NCBI RefSeq assembly: GCF_010500995.1
Contig: NZ_QVMK01000008.1
Coordinates: 17,464-81,463, forward strand
Reading direction: 5' to 3'
DNA from: Bacteroides sp. 224
GTDB lineage: Bacteria > Bacteroidota > Bacteroidia > Bacteroidales > Bacteroidaceae
DNA length: 64,000 nt
The notes under the pieces are model-generated. The model had not been told where the DNA came from and searched no databases. It saw nothing but the letters and a program-made list of their open reading frames with translations. The position numbers and the translations under genes were made by a program. Shown here in pieces: positions 17,377 through 24,591 of the stretch (position 1 is its first letter; the number at the start of each line of letters is the position of its first letter).

Positions 17377-19611
17377 TTAAAAGTCTATTTCAACCCGAAC
17401 CCCATCAGGGTTATTCTCGAAAGAAACAAATAATGTTTTGCTTGCTTCATGCCATTCCCATGTGCTGTTCACAGCTTCATTTTGGTTTGCATCCATAAAT
17501 TTGCATTCTTCGGGTTGCTTTGGCAGAAAGATACGCATTACATTGGTACTTTCGATAGGACTCTTTGCTAAGAAAGAATAGGTGTTCTTTTCTATCTTCT
17601 CGTCGTACACGCGTGCGGCAGTGGCCAGTACTTGTGGTTTCTTTTTATTGCTTACCTTATTTATATTGTAAAGCATAGATTGATGATTGGGCTGTACTTC
17701 CTTTTGTGTAATTACGGGTAAAGACGGATCGTACAAATCAATAAACAAACCTTCTATGCGATAAGGAGTTGGGTCGATGCTTTCGTCCAGTACAGATATT
17801 AATTCGTAGTTGCCACGTTGTAGATATAGACTGTTTTTGAAAGTCAATGTTCCTGCTTTGGCAGTTTGCTCATAGAGGTTTTTAACTACTTCGATGAGTT
17901 CACGGTCGCCTTCCTTATTTAATACGTATTCTTTAGGATCTTTACGAAGTACATAAAGAGTTCCTTTTCCTATCTTATAGGCACCTTCGGCAGGAGCAGA
18001 CTCTAAACCGAGCTTTTCGAAAAGATGTGCCGAAGCAGTGAGATATTGATTTCCTTCCTGATTCCACCACTCGCGCACAGTTTGGAAAGGATCGTTATCC
18101 CGTCCGCTGTAAACCACGATACCTCCTTTTTTGATCCAGTCGGCAAGGTGTTCATGGGCTTTAGGCTCCAAGGGCTTCATATTGGAATAAGTCATTAATA
18201 AGATGCGTGTATCTTTTAAAGTACCTGAGTAGGATAGGTTTTCGATATGTGCAATGCTTACAGGAACTCCTCTTTTAAGGAAAGGCAATGCCTGTCCGTA
18301 GAAATTGCTTAGCTGCGGATCATCATACCCTTCGTGAGTAGGGAAGCGTTGGAACATTAAAGAGTTCCCCATCAATACACTGATTCCTTGAGAACCGCTT
18401 ACTTTGTTGTTAGATAGAGACATATCGTTCAACGCATTCACCATTACATGCATTTGAGTAGCATACTTGCGGGGAATGCGTGCTTTTTCTTTGCTTCCCG
18501 CGGATACATTATATAGTCCTTCGTATACGCGTTCGGGCCAGGGCATTATCTCGTAGTTGTCAATGTCGGGATAGAGTAGTTGAGCAGTAAAGGTAGCCTG
18601 ATAGTTTTTACGATAATCTTCCCAATCGCGTGGCCAGTCTTCAATGGGGTCTGTCAGGAAGAACATTTTACGTCCTGTGGGAGCTGTCATCGATTGCATG
18701 CTGCCATATTCGAGAAAGGCCGTCTCGAATACACGTTCGCGGTAGTTCCCGTTATAGAAATTGGGCTCGCGGGAAGTACCTGTCCATACCTGTGCAATAT
18801 ATCCATCTACGCAAGGCATAGAAGCAAGGCTTGCTTCAGGACTGACAATCTGCCACTGAGAATAATTAACCAATGAGTGTGTAGGAACGTAACAGCGTAT
18901 GTTCATACCCTTACTTTTTCCATATTCTTTGGCGTAGGTAAAAACATCTTCCAGCGCACGATAGTACAACTGATATTTTAGTTTGCTACTTAACCAAGTG
19001 TTTTCGGGAGATTCATGTTGAGGCCTCCAGGGAAAACCGTAATACTCTTGCCATTCTTTTTTGAAGGCATCACTATATCCTGCGCGTGCCCAGAATTCGG
19101 GCTCTTCCATGTAGATGGCATCGATGCCTGCGTCAATGACGCGTTTCACATGCATCTCTTTGATGTATTTCAGGTAGTTTTTGGAGGGAACAATGTAGGG
19201 AACCATGCGTCCGTGCCAGATGGTATCTCCGTTTTGTTGTACCTGTCCTTCGTCCAGGTGCCACTTTCCGTCCCATTGCCCGGTGAAGTAATCCTGGTAT
19301 TCTCCCCAGGCAATACCTGTCATGAAGTGGGTGCCATATCCTCTGTCTTGCCAGGACTTAACACGGTCTTCAAATTGAATACGTTTGGATTTATCGCTTG
19401 GATTTCCTCCTACACCGTAAATAATAGCCGCATCTCCTCGGTTGTCGATGGTGGGGCGCCACTCACGGGAAGTCTGGAATACAGTCTTTTCTTTGTTGGT
19501 TGTTTCTGCGGTGGTATTTGTCTTACAACTATAGGTAAACATTGAAAGAGCAATAGCCGCAATAAATAGTGGTGCAGTTGTGGTATGCGTTTTAAGGTTT
19601 TTAATTAACAT
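17377..19611 (-). CDS. Unrecognised TIM-barrel-like lipoprotein, candidate glycoside hydrolase
   Basis: This 744-residue lipoprotein (lipobox FTYSC, C29) has an N-terminal region like a (beta/alpha)8 barrel. Key strands include GYGTHFMTGIAWGEY, GIDAIYMEEPEFW (E169, E170, E172) and GMNIRCYVPTH. Residues about 400-530 look like a Rossmann/ThuA-like trimerisation domain (RGVPVSIAHIENL, ILLMTYSNM, GGIVVYSG), and a beta-rich tail follows. This order recalls GH42-type beta-galactosidases, but I cannot assign a family. The acidic pair in YMEEPEF is a candidate for catalysis. It sits 12 bases after ApbE in the GH92-GH76 operon, so a role in mannan-type glycan breakdown is likely. It is the best candidate for a new enzyme activity in this window. 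Confidence 0.75.
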   Translation of the reverse strand: MLIKNLKTHTTTAPLFIAAIALSMFTYSCKTNTTAETTNKEKTVFQTSREWRPTIDNRGDAAIIYGVGGNPSDKSKRIQFEDRVKSWQDRGYGTHFMTGIAWGEYQDYFTGQWDGKWHLDEGQVQQNGDTIWHGRMVPYIVPSKNYLKYIKEMHVKRVIDAGIDAIYMEEPEFWARAGYSDAFKKEWQEYYGFPWRPQHESPENTWLSSKLKYQLYYRALEDVFTYAKEYGKSKGMNIRCYVPTHSLVNYSQWQIVSPEASLASMPCVDGYIAQVWTGTSREPNFYNGNYRERVFETAFLEYGSMQSMTAPTGRKMFFLTDPIEDWPRDWEDYRKNYQATFTAQLLYPDIDNYEIMPWPERVYEGLYNVSAGSKEKARIPRKYATQMHVMVNALNDMSLSNNKVSGSQGISVLMGNSLMFQRFPTHEGYDDPQLSNFYGQALPFLKRGVPVSIAHIENLSYSGTLKDTRILLMTYSNMKPLEPKAHEHLADWIKKGGIVVYSGRDNDPFQTVREWWNQEGNQYLTASAHLFEKLGLESAPAEGAYKIGKGTLYVLRKDPKEYVLNKEGDRELIEVVKNLYEQTAKAGTLTFKNSLYLQRGNYELISVLDESIDPTPYRIEGLFIDLYDPSLPVITQKEVQPNHQSMLYNINKVSNKKKPQVLATAARVYDEKIEKNTYSFLAKSPIESTNVMRIFLPKQPEECKFMDANQNEAVNSTWEWHEASKTLFVSFENNPDGVRVEIDF

Positions 19612-19623
19612 GGTATTTAGGGT

Positions 19624-20460
19624 TTAGCTGTATTTAATAAATAAATGTTTGCTTTGGATCGTTTTTAGCAGTTCTTCCCGCTGTGTTTCTGAGGCTGCAA
19701 ATATAGCCGTCGATAATATTTCGCCTTCTGCTCCGGTGTTGGTGATGACGGCTGCTTGCCCGGCTCCTTCTACCCATCTTCCGCTTTCGGGAGAAATGAT
19801 GTGCTTACGTTCGAAGGAATCATTTCCCGAAGTAGTCAGGCAATTATTGTGCAGATGAACAGATTCTTCATTAACAAGATCGGGGCTTTTGCCAAAACTG
19901 ATTTTCCATCCGTTTCCGTTGGGATGATCTCCAAGTGCCAGTACAGAGCTATTTCCCATGTTGATTAGAGCATTGGACTGCTGGTGTTGGCATAATATTT
20001 CTCTGATTTTGTCTAAAGCATATCCTTTCAGGAAGCCCGAAAGATCTATTCGGGTTCCTACTTGTGTGTAGTAGATGCTTTGATTCTCTGCTATCAGCGA
20101 GATGTCGGCAATTCTGCCGGGAGCGTAATTATCAGATTGAATAGTGATATCGAAACAACCCAGGGTCTTGGGGTAATATTCGATACATATTTCAATCATC
20201 TCATATAAATCCTTACTAATACTAACAGGAGATAGGGCAGCGGTATGATTTACCCGGTATAGCTCGCTTTCGGTGTTATAAAAGTTACCGATTTTCTCTA
20301 AACGGATTAATTCATTGTATATCTCTTCAACTATCAGCTTAAGCGAAACTTCGGGTTTACCGTAGATCAGAATATCTACCCGGGTATGCATGGCTGTGAA
20401 CCAGGCGTATAATAATCCTTCGTCTTCGTTCTGCTGTTTATATATTTGTTGAATCGACAT
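19624..20460 (-). CDS. ApbE-like FAD:protein FMN transferase
   Basis: This 278-residue protein matches ApbE in order: an early MHTRVDILIYG strand, RIDLSGFLKGYALD (the usual DLGGIAKGYAVD block), ALINMGNSSVLALG, LTTSGN, HIISPESG and the late GAEGEILSTAIF. ApbE proteins attach FMN to a Thr in redox partners such as NqrC/RnfG. Unusually, there is no signal peptide or lipobox, and the metal-binding D of DALATAL is E here, so activity or location may differ. It is third of four tightly spaced genes (gaps of 2, 19 and 12 bases) in a glycan-degradation operon, an unexpected context. A flavin-linked sugar oxidoreductase partner is not visible in the window. Confidence 0.8.
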   Translation of the reverse strand: MSIQQIYKQQNEDEGLLYAWFTAMHTRVDILIYGKPEVSLKLIVEEIYNELIRLEKIGNFYNTESELYRVNHTAALSPVSISKDLYEMIEICIEYYPKTLGCFDITIQSDNYAPGRIADISLIAENQSIYYTQVGTRIDLSGFLKGYALDKIREILCQHQQSNALINMGNSSVLALGDHPNGNGWKISFGKSPDLVNEESVHLHNNCLTTSGNDSFERKHIISPESGRWVEGAGQAAVITNTGAEGEILSTAIFAASETQREELLKTIQSKHLFIKYS

Positions 20461-20479
20461 ACAATGATGGTTTCCTAAC

Positions 20480-21628
20480 TTATGGAATGACTTGCATTAA
20501 CGCCGGGCATGCACTTGCATCATACACTTCTAAAACTTCTGTGGGGCAAGGTTTGTTGAAATCTTTATAGGTAAGATTACGGGCATCCCTGTTTTTCCAT
20601 CCGTTTTCAATATTATAACGCATCCATGGCAGGTATTGCTTTTGGTTGCAATCTTCTATTAAACGAATGATGTATTCTGCAAATATAGCAGTATATATTC
20701 CTTGTTCAACCCCATTTTCTACAAAAAGAATCCCTTTGCTGTCAGACATTTTGTTTTTTACATAGTCTGCCGCTAATATGGCATCTTGTTTATAAAACTC
20801 TTCTCCGGTTTCTTTATAAAGCATTACTGCGGCACCGATGCAGGTAGCTTGGTTATATACGTGTGTTTTCCAAGCGGGGCGACCATTGCCGTGCTTCGAG
20901 TCGGCTACTTTCCCATCAGAAAGGTCGAAGACGTTTTCTCGCGACCAACGATAGATTTCTTTGGCTTTATTCAGGTATTCCTTTTTCTCGGTAATGTTGT
21001 ATAAAGTCATGGCAGCAATAACGGTAGGGTAGTTGATGCATGACATTTTCCCTTTGGCGGGGTCTTTAAACATCCAGAACATACCTCCGTTTTCAGGATC
21101 GTAAGAGCCTTTATCGCCTACCTTTTCCGAACCATTCCACACACGGTCGAAACCCGATTCGGATAAAGCAAGATAACGCTGGTTCTCGGTTAGCTCATAT
21201 CCTCTTGCTAAAGAGATAACCCACCACATGATGTCGTCGTAAATAAACCACTCTTTTTCGTTATGCCAGTCGAAATTGGCATATTGGCGTTTCATTCCTT
21301 CGAAGAAATCATTCAGGCTGTTCAGGTATTTGGCATCGCCTGTGCGTTTGTAGGCATTGGTCAACATATCCCAATACATGGCTTGTGTCCAGATGGCAGC
21401 TCTTTTTTTACATTCAGTTGTTTCGTAATAAACTCCAAAATCTTTGTTGTAGAAGGTACTGTGGAATGCGTCGATGGCAAGGGTGGCGGCTTCCTGAGCC
21501 GCCTTTTCTTTCTTCTTTTTATTAACCGGAGAAGAAGCCGATGCGGTATTATGCATCGAAATTCCGGTTAATAAAAGAAGTACAATAATAAATGTTCTCT
21601 TTGAGTTGATTTGTATGGTATGCGTCAT
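20480..21628 (-). CDS. GH76 endo-alpha-1,6-mannanase
   Basis: This 382-residue enzyme has a signal peptide (ends SMHNTASA). The (alpha/alpha)6 barrel of GH76 carries the catalytic Asp pair D131-D132 in IYDDIMWWV. Other family blocks are KRAAIWTQAMYWDMLTNAYK and NGGMFWMF. GH76 enzymes hydrolyse alpha-1,6-mannosyl linkages, as in the backbone of yeast mannan. It starts 2 bases after the GH92 stop, so translation is probably coupled. Together with GH92 it points to alpha-mannan use. Confidence 0.92.
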   Translation of the reverse strand: MTHTIQINSKRTFIIVLLLLTGISMHNTASASSPVNKKKKEKAAQEAATLAIDAFHSTFYNKDFGVYYETTECKKRAAIWTQAMYWDMLTNAYKRTGDAKYLNSLNDFFEGMKRQYANFDWHNEKEWFIYDDIMWWVISLARGYELTENQRYLALSESGFDRVWNGSEKVGDKGSYDPENGGMFWMFKDPAKGKMSCINYPTVIAAMTLYNITEKKEYLNKAKEIYRWSRENVFDLSDGKVADSKHGNGRPAWKTHVYNQATCIGAAVMLYKETGEEFYKQDAILAADYVKNKMSDSKGILFVENGVEQGIYTAIFAEYIIRLIEDCNQKQYLPWMRYNIENGWKNRDARNLTYKDFNKPCPTEVLEVYDASACPALMQVIP

Positions 21629-21630
21629 GG

Positions 21631-23922
21631 TTATTTTCTTTTCTTTTCATTAGAGAATGAATATGGGAAATCTTCTTTATCTACACCTCTGTTCTTGTTA
21701 GGAGTAGGAGACATTTCGAAGTTGATTGTTGCTCCATCCATTAGTGTTTTGTGAGTTAGGTAGTTTTTTGAATAGTTGTTTCCATTCACTGTCATTGTAT
21801 TCACATAACGGTTTTTCTTGTTGTTCTCCGGTGCATTGATAACAACTTTCTTACCGTTTTCCAGTTCAAGTGTTACCTTTTTAAATAAAGGAGAACCTAA
21901 AATATATTCATCTGTTCCGGGACAAACAGGATAGAATCCTAAAGCAGAGAATACATACCAGGCAGAAGTTTGTCCGTTATCCTCGTCGCCACAATAGCCG
22001 TCGGGGTAAGGGGTGTACATCTTATTCATAACTTCGCGTGTCCAGTACTGAGCTTTCCATGGTTCGCCCGAATAGTTATATAGGTAAATCATGTGTTGAA
22101 TGGGTTGATTACCGTGCGCATAGTTCCCCATGTTCATGATTTGCATTTCGCGTATTTCGTGAATCACAGAACCATAGTAGCTTTCGTCGAACAAAGGAGG
22201 TACATTGAACACAGAGTCCATCATAATATTGAAGTCTTTTTGACCTCCCATTAAGTCGATCAATCCTTGCGGATCGTGGAATACCGACCAAGTGTAGTGC
22301 CAACTGTTTCCTTCGGTAAAGGCATCTCCCCATTTCAACGGGTTGAATGGCGATTGGAATTTGCCATCTTTATTTTTTCCTCTCATTAATTTATGCTCAG
22401 GGTCGTAGAGATTCTTGTAGTTCATAGCCCTTTTAGCAAAGATGTCGATTTCCTTTTTGGGCTTTCCTAATGCTTTTCCCAGTTTATAAATTGTCCAGTC
22501 GTCATAAGCATATTCTAATGTACGGGCGGCATTCTCGTTGATATTTACATCGTAAGGAACATATCCTAATTTATTGTAATATTCATGTCCCAAACGTCCT
22601 GTAGAACTTACTTTCGGATGTACGGCATTGGCTCCGTGTACTACAGCTTCCCAAAGTGTTTCAATGTCGTATCCGCGCAATCCTTTTAAATACGCGTCGG
22701 CCACTACCGATGCAGAGTTGTTACCTACCATACATCCTCTGTGACCCGGACTCGCCCACTCAGGTAAGAAACCGCTTTCTTTATAAGTGTTTACTAAACC
22801 TTCTTGCATTTTTGCATTCATTGATGGATACATCATATTCAAGAAGGGGAACAGGCTACGGAATGTATCCCAGAAACCGGTATCGGTAAACATATATCCC
22901 GGCAACACTTCGCCATTATAAGGGCTATAGTGTACTATCTGGTTGTTTTTATCAATTTCATAAAAACTACGTGGAAACAATAAGGTACGATATAAACAAG
23001 AATAGAAAGTACGCAAGTTGTCGATATTACTATCTTCTACTTTAATTCTGCTCAATACTTTATTCCATTCGTTTCTTCCTTGAGCTGCAATTTGATCGAA
23101 ACTATTAGTACCCAGCTCTTTCAGGTTTAGTTCAGCTTGATCGAAGCTTATAAATGAAGAGGCTACTTTGGCATGAACAACTTCTCCTTTTTGAGTTTGG
23201 AAACCAATAATACCCCCGGCATGATCGTGTTGAATTTCTAAGCCTGCGGTGTTGATTTGGTTTGCAGCTACAGAAGCTGTATAGGTAAATGGTTTGTCGA
23301 ACTCAATCACAAAATAGTTTTTGAAGTTAGCGGGTACTCCTCCGCTATTCTTGGTGGTATATCCGATAATCTTGTTTTGTTCGGGGATAATCTTTACATA
23401 AGATCCTTTGTCGAAAGCATCTACCACTACATAAGAGTTTTCATTTTGTGGGAAAGTAAAGCGGAACATTACAGCACGTTCCGTTGGAGCAAGTTCGGTT
23501 ACTACATCATAATCTGCCAGATACACTCTATAATAATATGGAGTAGCTATTTCGGACTTATGAGAGAACCAACTGGCGCGGGCATTCTGATCGAACACCG
23601 CTTTGCCTGTTACAGGCATAATGGTAAATTGCCCATAATCATTCATCCAAGGGCTGGGTTGATGGGTTTGTTTAAATCCCCTGATTTTATCTTCTGTATA
23701 TTGATAAGCCCATCCGTCGCCCATTTTTCCGGTTTGAGGGGTCCAGAAATTCATTCCCCAAGGTCGGGCAATGGCAGGATACGTATTACCTGTTGATAAA
23801 CTGTGTTTGGATAAGGTCCCGACCAACGTACTTACGTAATCTACCGGATCTTCTTGTTGCGCATTGGCACGAATACCCATAAAGAAACATAGAAATAAAA
23901 GAATACTAAGTTTTGTTTTCAT
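21631..23922 (-). CDS. GH92 exo-alpha-mannosidase
   Basis: This 763-residue enzyme has a signal peptide (ends IRANAQQ). An N-terminal beta-sandwich (about 25-260) is followed by the (alpha/alpha)6 barrel. Family blocks are visible: VSTLVGT, TGFWDTFRSLFPF, GHRGCMVGNN and DEDNGQTSAWYVFSALGFYPVCPG. GH92 enzymes are calcium-dependent exo-mannosidases (alpha-1,2, -1,3, -1,4 or -1,6) that work with GH76. First gene of the operon. Its promoter region carries three GGTTA repeats (23992-24019) facing the divergent SARP-like regulator gene. Confidence 0.95.
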   Translation of the reverse strand: MKTKLSILLFLCFFMGIRANAQQEDPVDYVSTLVGTLSKHSLSTGNTYPAIARPWGMNFWTPQTGKMGDGWAYQYTEDKIRGFKQTHQPSPWMNDYGQFTIMPVTGKAVFDQNARASWFSHKSEIATPYYYRVYLADYDVVTELAPTERAVMFRFTFPQNENSYVVVDAFDKGSYVKIIPEQNKIIGYTTKNSGGVPANFKNYFVIEFDKPFTYTASVAANQINTAGLEIQHDHAGGIIGFQTQKGEVVHAKVASSFISFDQAELNLKELGTNSFDQIAAQGRNEWNKVLSRIKVEDSNIDNLRTFYSCLYRTLLFPRSFYEIDKNNQIVHYSPYNGEVLPGYMFTDTGFWDTFRSLFPFLNMMYPSMNAKMQEGLVNTYKESGFLPEWASPGHRGCMVGNNSASVVADAYLKGLRGYDIETLWEAVVHGANAVHPKVSSTGRLGHEYYNKLGYVPYDVNINENAARTLEYAYDDWTIYKLGKALGKPKKEIDIFAKRAMNYKNLYDPEHKLMRGKNKDGKFQSPFNPLKWGDAFTEGNSWHYTWSVFHDPQGLIDLMGGQKDFNIMMDSVFNVPPLFDESYYGSVIHEIREMQIMNMGNYAHGNQPIQHMIYLYNYSGEPWKAQYWTREVMNKMYTPYPDGYCGDEDNGQTSAWYVFSALGFYPVCPGTDEYILGSPLFKKVTLELENGKKVVINAPENNKKNRYVNTMTVNGNNYSKNYLTHKTLMDGATINFEMSPTPNKNRGVDKEDFPYSFSNEKKRK

Positions 23923-23973
23923 GGAAATAATAAATATATGAATTAACTTTTTAATTATTTTCGGCTTTCATTG

Positions 23974-24019
23974 TAAATGTAGTAATTCAGAGGTTAATTA
24001 AACGGTTATTTTACGGTTA
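23974..24019 (-). promoter_or_regulatory. GH92 operon promoter with three phased GGTTA repeats
   Basis: On the minus strand TACATTTA (23974-23981) is one base off the -7 consensus TAnnTTTG. Ten bases upstream of it GGTTA (plus strand) occurs at 23992, 24004 and 24015, spacings of 12 and 11 bases, on one face of the helix and across the -33 position. SARP/OmpR-type proteins bind direct repeats with about an 11-base period just upstream of the -10. The regulator gene at 24592 carries such a domain, so this is its likely operator (inference). Confidence 0.5.
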
Positions 24020-24081
24020 AAATAAGATTATTCAGCTTTATAATTTTCTTAATCAGGGAATATAACCTGTTTATAGAGTAA

Positions 24082-24290
24082 ATAATAAGATGTACGCTCA
24101 TCCTGTTTTCTCTCTCCCATGATTTTGTTTTTTGCATTTTTGCCAGCACGCCAGCACGATTCGCTTGTATCTATTTGATGTATAGTTTGTTAGACCGTGC
24201 TGGCAACCCGTGCTGGCAAGCGTGACGGCAAATTTGCCAGCACGCTCGGTTGTAATGATATTAAAATCGTCTCCTGCTTTCGTTTTTCTT
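24082..24290. repeat. Intergenic cluster of CCAGCACG/CGTGCTGG inverted repeats
   Basis: CCAGCACG occurs at 24143, 24151 and 24237. Its complement CGTGCTGG occurs at 24196 and 24209, with a variant CGTGACGG at 24221. Segment 24221-24244 is itself a near palindrome centred on GGCAAATTTGCC. The copies can pair into large hairpins. No gene is visible in this 670-base divergent spacer. Confidence 0.7.
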
Positions 24291-24365
24291 GTTTGCTACC
24301 GGCAAACAACTTGTTTACTGGTAGCAAACAGTTTGTTTGCCGGTAGTAAATAATTTGCTTGTCAG
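24291..24365. repeat. Array of 22-nt palindromic units, GTTTGCYRG family
   Basis: Units start at 24291, 24313, 24335 and (degenerate) 24357, an exact 22-nt period. They read GTTTGCTACCGGCAAAC, GTTTACTGGTAGCAAAC and GTTTGCCGGTAGTAAAT, each followed by an A/T link. Each core is a palindrome, and compensating changes are seen between units. Sequence is unrelated to the TGGCACA arrays at 2586 and 38565, but unit length is identical. Confidence 0.85.
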
Positions 24366-24532
24366 TGTTATTGTATAGTAATAATACTTTTTGAAGCTTT
24401 TTTTGCACCACTTTTATTAAGCCATTTTTAGTTGTATTTGAATAAGATTTTGTAGGTATTACCCTATTTTTCCGCTTTAATTATATGGAAAAACTTGTTT
24501 TAGACTTACCTCACTTATTTCTAAGCAAAAGC

Positions 24533-24563
24533 TTTCAGAGTATTTTCATTATTACTATATTTG
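24533..24563 (+). promoter_or_regulatory. Promoter of the transmembrane SARP-like regulator
   Basis: TATATTTG (24556-24563) matches the -7 consensus, with TTTC (24533-24536) 19 bases upstream as a near -33 element. A second TAnnTTTG match, TACTTTTG, lies at 24570-24577. Confidence 0.55.
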
Positions 24564-24591
24564 TCTGCCTACTTTTGAGACAGTGCTTATT

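Noticed and set aside
24291..24365. CRISPR array
   Set aside because: Units are contiguous palindromes with no variable spacers and no cas genes nearby.
24190..24411. Minus-strand ORF of 73 codons
   Set aside because: Encodes only the two repeat clusters; no family features.
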